From Alphaproteobacteria bacterium (GTDB lineage: Bacteria; Pseudomonadota; Alphaproteobacteria; Ferrovibrionales; Ferrovibrionaceae), in contig JAHCJR010000015.1 in assembly GCA_026126165.1 (NCBI GenBank), forward strand, positions 1 through 50,179: a DNA stretch of 50,179 bases, read 5' to 3'. The position numbers and the translations under genes are program-made. Positions 9,109 through 17,938 of this stretch are shown here, one piece after another. Numbering within the stretch: the first letter of the stretch is position 1; every line of letters begins with the position of its first letter. The notes below the pieces were generated by a model, which was given only the letters and a program-made list of their open reading frames with translations, had not been told where the DNA came from and did not search any database.

Positions 9109-9666
9109 CTAGCCCGCTATGCCCGCGGCCGGTCCGCCACGGGCTGGATCCGCCGCCAGGACCGCCATGCGGTGCGCCTTCTTGCGCAGCTTTTCGCCGG
9201 CTTCGCCGCCGTCGCCGCGCATCCGCCGTTCGATCACTTCCCGCATCATCTCGGCGAGCGTCTGCAGCATGTCCTGCTGCATTTCGCGATCGAGCTTGTC
9301 GAGGCGCATGATGGTGCCAAGGCAGGTGGCGATCTCGGTGACCAGGGGATAGCCGAAGGTGGCACCCTGTCCGCGCAGGTCATGGGCGATGATGCGGGCC
9401 TGCTGGCGGATCTCTTCGAGCGATGCGTCCGACGGGGCCGAGGCCAGTTCCGGCGCCAGGTTGGCCAGCCGCGCGATGTCGCGCCGTGCCCACTCGACGA
9501 ACTCGTCCTGCAGCCGCTCGACCGCCTGCTGGGCGATGCGCGCGGCGTCCGGCGGAATGCCTTCGGGGCGCTCCATTTTTGTCTTGAGATCGTCGGCGAC
9601 GACGATCTCCTCGTAGGTATAGCCCTTCTCGCTGACGCGGATGAAGGAACCGGCCTTGCGTTTCAA
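9109..9666 (-). CDS. Hpt (histidine phosphotransfer) domain protein, TTG start
   Basis: Phosphotransfer protein of 185 residues. The C-terminal half carries the Hpt motif ARIIAHDLRGQGATFG, with the phosphorylatable His at residue 95, followed by a predicted long helix pair. The start is taken as TTG at 9666, which overlaps the stop of the response-regulator gene (TTGA) and has a strong AGGAGAGG site six bases upstream. An internal ATG at residue 31 would lose conserved-looking sequence. It is co-transcribed with the receiver gene and convergent with the PAS kinase, so it may shuttle phosphate between them (inference). Confidence 0.85.
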   Translation of the reverse strand: MKRKAGSFIRVSEKGYTYEEIVVADDLKTKMERPEGIPPDAARIAQQAVERLQDEFVEWARRDIARLANLAPELASAPSDASLEEIRQQARIIAHDLRGQGATFGYPLVTEIATCLGTIMRLDKLDREMQQDMLQTLAEMMREVIERRMRGDGGEAGEKLRKKAHRMAVLAADPARGGPAAGIAG

Positions 9667-10187
9667 GGGACCCTCTCCTGCGCCTCGGTGGCATCGCTGC
9701 CAGCCTCCGGTGTGCCGGCCTCGGGCGTTGCGGCGCGGCGGTCCTCCTCGACGGCTTCCGGTCGCTTGCGGCGGCGGTCGGGGCCGAAGAAAGTGGCGGA
9801 ACGGATGAAATTGCGCGGATGCAGGATGATCTCGTTGATGCGCCGGCGCAGCGCCTCGGGGCTGACCGGCTTGGCCACGAACTCGGTCACGCCGGCATCG
9901 CGCGCCGCCGTCACCAGATGCTGTGTCGAGGAGGCAGTGAGCATGATGATGGGCAGCATCGGATCGTCCGAGCCGCCACGCACCAGCTTGACGAAGTCGA
10001 GGCCGGTCATGCCCGGCATCAGGAAATCGACGATGGCGATGTCGGGCTCGAACTCGCGGATCTGTTCCAGCGCCTCTTCCGCGGTCGAGGCTTCGCGCAC
10101 GCGACGGATGCCGAAAGCGGCGAGGATCGTCTTGGTCAGCCGGCGCATGCCGGCATGATCGTCGACGATCAGGATGCGCAGGTTCAC
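9663..10187 (-). CDS. Response regulator, receiver domain with disordered tail
   Basis: CheY-like receiver of 174 residues from a GTG start preceded by TTGGGGGAAC. Asp9-Asp10 form the acidic pair, Asp54 in IAIVDFLMPGMTGLDF is the phospho-acceptor, and the conserved Lys is in FVAKPVSPE. After about residue 125 there is a basic stretch (PDRRRKRPE) and an Ala/Glu/Thr-rich tail with no output domain, so it probably acts by protein contacts or as a phosphate intermediate. It is translationally coupled to the Hpt gene. An alternative ATG at 10220 lacks a good ribosome site. Confidence 0.88.
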   Translation of the reverse strand: MNLRILIVDDHAGMRRLTKTILAAFGIRRVREASTAEEALEQIREFEPDIAIVDFLMPGMTGLDFVKLVRGGSDDPMLPIIMLTASSTQHLVTAARDAGVTEFVAKPVSPEALRRRINEIILHPRNFIRSATFFGPDRRRKRPEAVEEDRRAATPEAGTPEAGSDATEAQERVP

Positions 10188-10336
10188 GTCGTTCCCCCAA
10201 TGACACCGAAGGGCCGGCACGGGTTGAGGCTAGTTCATCTTGGTAACCAAATGATTTACATGGCGAGCGGTTAACGAAAGATTGCGCCAGGCGGCGGCCG
10301 GCGCATACTGGAGGCGCGCCCCGCCGTGAGAGTGCC

Positions 10337-11563
10337 GTGGCGTGCTTTTCTCCGGGGCCCGTCTTGCACAGCTTGCCACTTCTGATCCTGCTCGCCGGAT
10401 GCTCGGGCCTCGGCCTTCTTGCATCGGCGATCTATGTCCCCTCCATGCCGGATATGGCGCGCATCTTCGGCACCGGCATCGGCGAGGTGCAGCTCACGCT
10501 CTCCGTCTTCCTGGCGAGCTTCGCCGTCGCGACGCTGGTGCATGGGCCGCTCTCGGACCGCTTCGGGCGGCGACGGGTGCTGATCGCGGGTCTCGTGCTC
10601 TGTGCCGTTTCGAGCTTCGCCTGTTCCTTCGCGCCGAACATCGAGACGCTGATCGCGCTGCGCGCCTTCCAGGCGTTCGGCTCGTGTGCCGGAATGGTGG
10701 TGGTGCGCGCGGTGATCCGCGATCTCTATGGGCCGGAGCACATGCCGCGTGCCATGGCATTCGTGGCGCTCGGCGTGACGCTCTCGCCGGCGCTGGCGCC
10801 GATCCTGGGCGGCCAACTCCATGTGCGGTTCGGCTGGTGGGCCAGTTTCGATTTCGTCGCCGCCTTCACCGCGCTGCTCACGCTGCTGATTTTCCTCCGG
10901 CTCCCCGAGACGAACCGCCATCCGCCCCCGCCCGGCAGCCTGCTGGCCGGCATGGCGGGCAGCTTCGCCAGCCTGCTCGGCGCGCGGCAATTCATGGTCT
11001 ATGCGCTGGTCATCGCCTTCGCCGCCTCGGGCTTCTATGGCTTCGCCGCCGGCGCTCCGGTGGTCCTCATCGATGCCTATGGCGTGGCGCCAGACTTCTA
11101 CGGCCTCTTCGCCGCCTTCCCCCCGGCCGGCTTCATCTGCGGCACCTTGCTGACGAGCCGGGTGCTCCGGCGCGCCGGATCGCCCGACCGTCTGATCTCG
11201 ATCGGCACCCTGGTCATCTCGGTCGCGGGCGGCGCAATGGCGCTGCTCTCCTGGTCCGGCATCCAGTCGCCGCTCGCGGTGGCGGGGCCCATGCTCCTCT
11301 ATGGCTTCGGCAACGGGCTGATCATGCCCAATGCCTTCGCCGGCAGCATGCGCTACTATCCGCGCATTGCCGGCGCGGCCTCGGCACTGGCCGGGTTCCT
11401 GCAGCAGGCGGCGGGTGCGGTGGCGACCACGGCGCTCACCCTCCTGCCGCAGACGAGCAGCAAGCCGCTGACCTTTCAGGTGGCGCTCTCGGCCATCGGC
11501 GCCGCCCTCGTCTGGCGGTTGCTCAGGGGAGGACGCCTGCCGCCGCCGCGCCCGGTCGCGTGA
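10337..11563 (+). CDS. MFS exporter, Bcr/CflA family
   Basis: Inner-membrane proton-driven exporter of the major facilitator superfamily, 408 residues with about 12 hydrophobic segments. The MFS motif A is [16 protein letters not shown], between segments 2 and 3. The opening [10 protein letters not shown] and the segment [21 protein letters not shown] are typical of the Bcr/CflA drug-resistance subgroup, where substrates include bicyclomycin and sulphonamides. The substrate here is unknown. GTG at 10337 is the first plausible start. No regulator is adjacent. Confidence 0.88.
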   Translation: MACFSPGPVLHSLPLLILLAGCSGLGLLASAIYVPSMPDMARIFGTGIGEVQLTLSVFLASFAVATLVHGPLSDRFGRRRVLIAGLVLCAVSSFACSFAPNIETLIALRAFQAFGSCAGMVVVRAVIRDLYGPEHMPRAMAFVALGVTLSPALAPILGGQLHVRFGWWASFDFVAAFTALLTLLIFLRLPETNRHPPPPGSLLAGMAGSFASLLGARQFMVYALVIAFAASGFYGFAAGAPVVLIDAYGVAPDFYGLFAAFPPAGFICGTLLTSRVLRRAGSPDRLISIGTLVISVAGGAMALLSWSGIQSPLAVAGPMLLYGFGNGLIMPNAFAGSMRYYPRIAGAASALAGFLQQAAGAVATTALTLLPQTSSKPLTFQVALSAIGAALVWRLLRGGRLPPPRPVA

Positions 11564-11678
11564 CGCCAGCGCAACCGAACCCGCCGAACTCGCGCTTTCG
11601 CCGCGCGTGCGGACGGCTAGAATGTCGCCGGCCCGACGCTCGGCAGCCATGGCGCAGGATGAGGGAAGGAAAGCACAG

Positions 11679-12884
<1,206 letters not shown>

Positions 12885-12904
12885 CTGGCCTAAGCTAGAG
12901 CGGA

Positions 12905-12950
12905 CCGGGGGCGCTTTCGCCAGAGCGGCGGAGGCGCCCCCGGCGTTTGT
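12905..12950 (+). terminator. Intrinsic terminator after acyl-CoA dehydrogenase
   Basis: CCGGGGGCGC (12905-12914) pairs perfectly with GCGCCCCCGG (12934-12943). The loop itself folds as CGCC/GGCG, and CGTTTGTT follows. The U-run is interrupted, but the strong stem in a gap between genes supports a terminator. Confidence 0.65.
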
Positions 12951-12987
12951 TGCGAGGCGCCGGCGAAGCCTCATAGCGGAGCGATCC

Positions 12988-14073
12988 ATGCAGGTTGCAG
13001 ACTGGTTTTCCGTCGACTATTCGGAGGCACGCGAGAAGTTCCTGGCCGCCGCCGCTTTTGCCGGGGCGGGCCTTGCCTCGTTCCGCAATCCGGCGCAAGG
13101 CCCGCGCGGCGAGACGCTTTACACGGATGCTGCCTGGCTCGGGCCCGAGGATGCCGAGACGGTGCTGATGACCTGCTCGGCGACGCATGGCATCGAGGGC
13201 TTCTGCGGCTCCGGCGCGCAGGTCGGCACCTTCCGCTCTGGCATCCTGCGCGAGCTGCCCGGGAACTTCGCGCTGCTCGCGGTGCACGCGATCAATCCGC
13301 ATGGCTTCGCCTGGCAGCGGCGGGTGACCGAGGACAATGTCGATTTCAACCGCAACTGCATCGACCATTCCGGCCCGCACCCGCGCAACGGCGCCTATGC
13401 CGAGATTCATCACCTGCTGGTGCCGGCCGAATGGAATGGCTCCTCGCGCGACGAGGCGGACCGCGGCATCGAGAACTTCATCCAGACGCGCGGTCTCGCG
13501 GCCTTCCAGGCGGCGGTCTCCGGCGGTCAGTACGATCATCCCGATGGCCTGTTCTATGGCGGCCGTGCCCCGACCTGGTCGAACCGCACCATCCACGCGA
13601 TCTTCGAGCGCTATCTCAAGACACGAAGGCGGGTGGTGTTTCTCGACTATCACACCGGCCTCGGCCCGTCCGGCTATGGCGAACTGATCGGCACCCACCC
13701 GCCCGACAGCGCCGGCTTTGCCCGCGCCAGATCCTGGTTCGGCGACGTGACCTCGCCCGATGACGGCTCCTCGAGTTCGGCGCCGATCCAGGGCTATATC
13801 GGCATGGCAATGGAACGGGCGCTGCCGCGCGTCGAAATCACGGCCGTGGCGCTCGAATATGGCACGCTCCCGGTCCCGGAGGTTCTCGAAGCGCTGCGCG
13901 CCGACAACTGGCTGCATCTGCGCGGCGATTTGAATTCCGCGCAGGGCGTGGCCATCAAGAACCAGGTCCGCGCCGCCTTCTATGTCGAGACGCCGCTCTG
14001 GAAGCAGCAGGTATGGCACCGCGCCGCCGAGGTCACGCGGAAGGCGGCGCGAGCGGTTTCCGGCGGCAACTGA
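12988..14073 (+). CDS. DUF2817 family metallo-hydrolase (M14-like), copy 1
   Basis: 361 residues of the DUF2817 family, a branch of the M14 zinc carboxypeptidase/deacylase fold. The zinc ligands are readable: HxxE at His67/Glu70 (SATHGIEGF) and a later His in FLDYHTGLGP. The probable catalytic Glu lies in ALEYGTLP. FNRNCIDH and SGGQYDHPDGLFYGG are shared with copy 2. No signal peptide is seen, so it is likely cytoplasmic. The reaction is unknown: peptidase, amidase or deacylase are all possible. The stop overlaps the ATG of copy 2 (TGATG). Confidence 0.88.
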   Translation: MQVADWFSVDYSEAREKFLAAAAFAGAGLASFRNPAQGPRGETLYTDAAWLGPEDAETVLMTCSATHGIEGFCGSGAQVGTFRSGILRELPGNFALLAVHAINPHGFAWQRRVTEDNVDFNRNCIDHSGPHPRNGAYAEIHHLLVPAEWNGSSRDEADRGIENFIQTRGLAAFQAAVSGGQYDHPDGLFYGGRAPTWSNRTIHAIFERYLKTRRRVVFLDYHTGLGPSGYGELIGTHPPDSAGFARARSWFGDVTSPDDGSSSSAPIQGYIGMAMERALPRVEITAVALEYGTLPVPEVLEALRADNWLHLRGDLNSAQGVAIKNQVRAAFYVETPLWKQQVWHRAAEVTRKAARAVSGGN

Positions 14074-15149
14074 TGGATGCCGCCGGCCCGTTCAGCGCCG
14101 ATTATTTCGAAGCGCGTGCCCGCTTTCTCGAAGCTGCCGGCGCGGCCGGTGCCCGGCTCGTCTCCCATGCCAATCCCGCGCCGGGGCCGGGCGGGCGGTC
14201 GCTAAGCTGCGATGTCGCCCGGCTGGGCGACGCGCGCGCGCGCCGCTGGCTGGTGGTGAATTCCGCCACCCACGGCGTCGAGGGCTTCGTCGGCTCGGCG
14301 GCCGAGATCGATGCCTGCCGGCGACCTCTGGCGCTCGGCGCGAATGTCGGCGTCCTTCTCATTCACGCGATCAATCCGCACGGCTTCGCCTGGCTCAGGC
14401 GCGTCAACGAGGACAATGTCGACATCAACCGCAATCATATCGACCATGCCGGCGGCCATCCGCGCAACGACTGGTACGACCGTATTGCCGATGCCCTGGT
14501 CCCGGAGGACTGGACCGGCCCCGGTCGCGAGGCGGCGGACCGTCGGCTTGCGGAGTTCACCGCGGCCGAAGGGCCGCACGCGATCCCGCTCGCCTGCTCC
14601 GGGCAGTACGATCATCCGCACGGTATCTTCTACGGCGGTCGCGCGCCGGTCTGGTCGAACCGCGTGATCTCGGAGATCGCGCGGAGCCAACTCGCCGGCG
14701 CCGAACTGGTCGCTTACGTGGATTTTCACACCGGTCTCGGTCCCTACGGCGTTGGCGAGGCGATCTGCTATCACGCGCCGGGCGAGCCCGCCTATGACTT
14801 CGCGCTTGCCGCCTATGGCGAGGCGATGACATCGCCCCATCTCGGCACCTCCGCCTCGCCGCTGAACCGGGGCAAGACGGGCTATGGCCTGGCGATGGCT
14901 CTGCCGGGCGCGGTCGTCTCCTGCATCACGCTCGAGTTCGGCACCTACGACGGCGAGTTCGTCCTGAACACGATCCGCGCCGATGCCTGGGCGGCACGTC
15001 ATGCCGCGCCGGAGAGCGCCGCTTACCGGCAGGTCAAGGCCGATATCCGGCGGGCCTTCTATCCCGACCAGGAGGATTGGCGGCGCATGACGCTCTCGCG
15101 CGGCCGCGAGGTGATCGACCAGGCGCTGGAGCGGCTGGCCGCGGCCTGA
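14073..15149 (+). CDS. DUF2817 family metallo-hydrolase (M14-like), copy 2
   Basis: 358 residues and clearly paralogous to the gene just before it: the same opening (DYFEAR), zinc HxxE at the same residues (His67/Glu70, NSATHGVEGF), AINPHGFAWLRRVNEDNVD, SGQYDHPHGIFYGGRAP and the DFHTGLGPYG ligand. The probable catalytic Glu is in TLEFGTYDGE. It starts on the last base of the copy 1 stop, so the pair is translated together and may form a heterodimer or act on related substrates (inference). Function is not known. Confidence 0.88.
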   Translation: MDAAGPFSADYFEARARFLEAAGAAGARLVSHANPAPGPGGRSLSCDVARLGDARARRWLVVNSATHGVEGFVGSAAEIDACRRPLALGANVGVLLIHAINPHGFAWLRRVNEDNVDINRNHIDHAGGHPRNDWYDRIADALVPEDWTGPGREAADRRLAEFTAAEGPHAIPLACSGQYDHPHGIFYGGRAPVWSNRVISEIARSQLAGAELVAYVDFHTGLGPYGVGEAICYHAPGEPAYDFALAAYGEAMTSPHLGTSASPLNRGKTGYGLAMALPGAVVSCITLEFGTYDGEFVLNTIRADAWAARHAAPESAAYRQVKADIRRAFYPDQEDWRRMTLSRGREVIDQALERLAAA

Positions 15150-15168
15150 GGGTCCCGCTTCCGTGCCT

Positions 15169-15945
15169 TCAGCGGGGCCCGAGGGCGATGGCGGAGATCT
15201 GCCTTCCGTAGTCCGGTTCGCCGGCCAGCGTCGTGCGGCGGTAGCTGAAGAAGAGTTCGGGCGCGGCGCGGGTATCGTGTCCGCAATCCTCGATCAGCCC
15301 CAGGCCGAGGCGGCCAAGCCGCGTGGCGACGTAGCCCGCCAGGTCGAACAGGTGATGGCCGGGCCGGGGGGACGGCCGGAAGAAGCGGGCGTTGCCGGCA
15401 TCCTCGGCGAGAAACGGGGCGGGGAATTCCGGCCCCACCTCGTAGGATGGCTGTCGGATGCAGGGGCCGATCGCGGCGCGAATGCTGGCGCTCCTGGCGC
15501 CGCAGGCCACCATCTCCGCGACGGTTGCGTCGGTTATTCCCGCCAGCGCGCCCTTCCAGCCGGCATGGCAGGCGCCGATCACGCCCGTGTCATCGTCGGC
15601 GAAGAGCACCGGAACGCAGTCGGCAGCCAGGATGCCGAGCGCCAGTCCCGGCATGCGCGTCACCATCCCGTCCGCCTGCGGCCGTTCCGCGAAGGGCGCC
15701 TCGACGCGCACCACGCGGCGGCCGTGTACCTGGTAGAGGCTGACCAGCCGTCCTTCGGCCAGGCCGAGCGCGGCGGCGACGCGGCGGCGGTTCTCGCGCA
15801 CCGCCGCCTGGTCGTCGCGCGATCCGGGGCCGCAATTGAGCGAGGCATAGATGCCGCCCGAGACGCCACCATGGCGGGTGAAGAAGCCGTGCCGGATGCC
15901 GGGCAGGGCCGCAAGGCCGGTCGTGGTGAGCGGGCGAAGCTTCAT
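15169..15945 (-). CDS. pgeF: Peptidoglycan editing factor PgeF (multicopper-oxidase-like laccase-domain family)
   Basis: 258-residue member of the YfiH/PgeF family, annotated in different organisms as peptidoglycan editing factor, polyphenol oxidase or purine nucleoside phosphorylase/adenosine deaminase. The metal ligands are visible as VSLYQVHGRRV, LAADCVPVLF and CHAGWKGALAG (His, Cys, His). The opening GIRHGFFTRHGGVSGG is the family signature. It is the last gene of an lgt-methyltransferase-pgeF operon, with an ATGA overlap with the methyltransferase. Confidence 0.93.
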   Translation of the reverse strand: MKLRPLTTTGLAALPGIRHGFFTRHGGVSGGIYASLNCGPGSRDDQAAVRENRRRVAAALGLAEGRLVSLYQVHGRRVVRVEAPFAERPQADGMVTRMPGLALGILAADCVPVLFADDDTGVIGACHAGWKGALAGITDATVAEMVACGARSASIRAAIGPCIRQPSYEVGPEFPAPFLAEDAGNARFFRPSPRPGHHLFDLAGYVATRLGRLGLGLIEDCGHDTRAAPELFFSYRRTTLAGEPDYGRQISAIALGPR

Positions 15946-17024
15946 GGTTCGGCCGGATCGAAGGGAGCAATCTCGTCAAGGGCGGGCGAGGCGATGCAGA
16001 GGCACTGGAACAGGCTGCCCATGGCGGCGGGCGCGGTCAACCGTTCCAGCGCCTGATCAATTTCGATTGCCTGCGGCGGACTGGCTGCCGCCTTCAGCCG
16101 GGCCGCCCGCAGCCGAATGCCAAGCCGACCGAGAAACTCGCCCTGCGCCAAGGGTCCGAAGACCCGCGCCCCGGCACCGCGCGCGGCCGCGGCGATGGCG
16201 GCAAAATCCACATGCGCGGTGAGGTCCGCCTCGCCCGGGTCCCGGAGCGGGGGAGCATGGGCATGCCGGCGCAGCGCCTGCAGGGTATCACCCAGACCGG
16301 GGAGGGGCGCGCCATAGTCGATCGCGAGCGCCGCGCCCGGATGCCGCAGGGCGCGCCCGGCGATCTCGGCGCCGATCGCGCGGGCGGGCAGGCCGATCTC
16401 GACCACGCTGCCCGGCGGCGCGTCGCGCTGTTCGGGGGCGAGCAGGCCGGCGAGATCGGCCGGCTCGGGCGCAAGCCGGAAGGCGAACTGCCCTGCCGCG
16501 TCGAGGCCGACCAGGCGCTCGCGCCACTCCGCGCCGACCTTCTGGAACTGCCGGATCGGCAAGGCATCGAAAAACTCGTTGGCAAGCAGGAGGAACGGCA
16601 TGTCCGGGACCTCCCCCAGGCGGTCGGCGAAAGTCAGCGTCTTGCCGCAGCCGGCCAGGGCGGCGCGCTGGCGGGCGCGCAGGCCGGCGCTGGTCTCGAC
16701 CAGGTGGACCGCGATGGCCTCGTGAAAGCCCGGCTCCACGCGGCCCGCGCGCAGCAAGTCCGCCATCAGGGTGCCGCGACCGGGGCCGAGTTCGACCAGC
16801 GCGCAGGGGCGCGGCCGGCCAAGGCGGGTCCAGGTATCGACGGCCCACAGCCCCAGCATCTCGCCGAACATCTGGCTGATTTCCGGCGCGGTCGTGAAAT
16901 CGCCCTTCGCGCCGAAAGGCTCGCGCGTGGCGTAATACTCCGCCACCGCGTCGGCCATGAAGCGGGAGAGCGGCAGCGGTCCGGACTGGCCGATCAGGGC
17001 GCGAAGGCGCCCCGCGAGATTCAT
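15942..17024 (-). CDS. Class I SAM-dependent methyltransferase, NDUFAF7/DUF185 family
   Basis: 360-residue methyltransferase of the family whose mitochondrial member (NDUFAF7/MidA) methylates an arginine of a complex I subunit. Motif I is ALVELGPGRGTLMADLL, and FGAKGDFTTAPEISQMFGEMLG is a diagnostic N-terminal segment. FLLLANEFFDALPIRQF is the conserved post-motif region. The ATG at 17024 overlaps the lgt stop (ATGA) and its stop overlaps the pgeF start, so the three genes form one coupled operon. The substrate in this bacterium is inferred only by family. Confidence 0.92.
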   Translation of the reverse strand: MNLAGRLRALIGQSGPLPLSRFMADAVAEYYATREPFGAKGDFTTAPEISQMFGEMLGLWAVDTWTRLGRPRPCALVELGPGRGTLMADLLRAGRVEPGFHEAIAVHLVETSAGLRARQRAALAGCGKTLTFADRLGEVPDMPFLLLANEFFDALPIRQFQKVGAEWRERLVGLDAAGQFAFRLAPEPADLAGLLAPEQRDAPPGSVVEIGLPARAIGAEIAGRALRHPGAALAIDYGAPLPGLGDTLQALRRHAHAPPLRDPGEADLTAHVDFAAIAAAARGAGARVFGPLAQGEFLGRLGIRLRAARLKAAASPPQAIEIDQALERLTAPAAMGSLFQCLCIASPALDEIAPFDPAEP

Positions 17025-17821
17025 GCGGGGCGGCGCGTCCGGCGGCGCCGCGACATCGCCATGAAGATGACGCCGATGGCGAGCATCGGCAGGGACAGAA
17101 GCTGGCCCATGGTCGCCCCGGCGAACAGGAACCCAAGATGGGCATCGGGCTCGCGGAAGAACTCGGCCACGATGCGCGCCAGCGAATAGCCGACCAGGAA
17201 CAGCCCGGTCAGCCAGCCGGCACGCTTCATGCCGTTCATCTTGTGCGCGGCGTAATAGAGGATGAGGTAGAGGACGATGCCTTCGAGAAACGCCTCGTAG
17301 AGCTGGCTCGGGTGCCGCGGGTTCGGACCGGCATTGGGGAAGACCATGGCCCATGGAACGTCGCTCGGGCGGCCCCAGAGTTCGGCGTTGATGAAATTGG
17401 CGATGCGGCCGAAAAAGAGGCCGATCGGCGCCACCTGCGCCACCAGATCGCTCATGTCGAACATGCCGAGCCGGTTGCGCGAGGCATGCAGCAGCAGCGC
17501 CGCGACGACGCCGAGCAGGCCGCCGTGGAACGACATGCCGCCTTGCCAGACCGCCAGGATGTCTCCCGGATTCTCGAGGTAGTAGCCCGGCTTGTAGAAG
17601 ATGACATAGCCGAGCCGCCCGCCCAGGATCACGCCGAGTGCCGCCCAGATCAGGAAGTCGTCGGCCTGCTTCGGGGTGACCGGACTGTCCGGCCGCCCCG
17701 CCAGCCGCACGATGAAGCGCCAGCCGATCAGCAGTCCCGCCAGGTAGGCCAGGGCATACCAGCGGAGGGCGAAGGGACCGATCTGGAAGATGACCGGGTC
17801 TATGTCCGGGAAGGTGAGCAT
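17021..17821 (-). CDS. lgt: Prolipoprotein diacylglyceryl transferase
   Basis: Inner-membrane enzyme that transfers a diacylglyceryl group from phosphatidylglycerol to the lipobox Cys of prolipoproteins. It has 266 residues with about seven hydrophobic segments. The Lgt signature GRIANFINAELWGR and the conserved GGMSFHGGLLG (essential His) are present, as is RHPSQLYEAFLEG. It heads the operon with the methyltransferase and pgeF. The C-terminus is basic (MSRRRRTRRPA), consistent with a cytoplasmic tail. Confidence 0.97.
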   Translation of the reverse strand: MLTFPDIDPVIFQIGPFALRWYALAYLAGLLIGWRFIVRLAGRPDSPVTPKQADDFLIWAALGVILGGRLGYVIFYKPGYYLENPGDILAVWQGGMSFHGGLLGVVAALLLHASRNRLGMFDMSDLVAQVAPIGLFFGRIANFINAELWGRPSDVPWAMVFPNAGPNPRHPSQLYEAFLEGIVLYLILYYAAHKMNGMKRAGWLTGLFLVGYSLARIVAEFFREPDAHLGFLFAGATMGQLLSLPMLAIGVIFMAMSRRRRTRRPA

Positions 17822-17938
17822 GTGCCGTTATAGGCGGCCGGGCTCGGATTCGGCAAGTGGAGGCGGCGGCCGCGCCGGCCGCGCCGTGCTATGCTCGAAG
17901 CCGTCCCATTCGCTCTGTCCGGGGGTGGAAGGCTGGTC

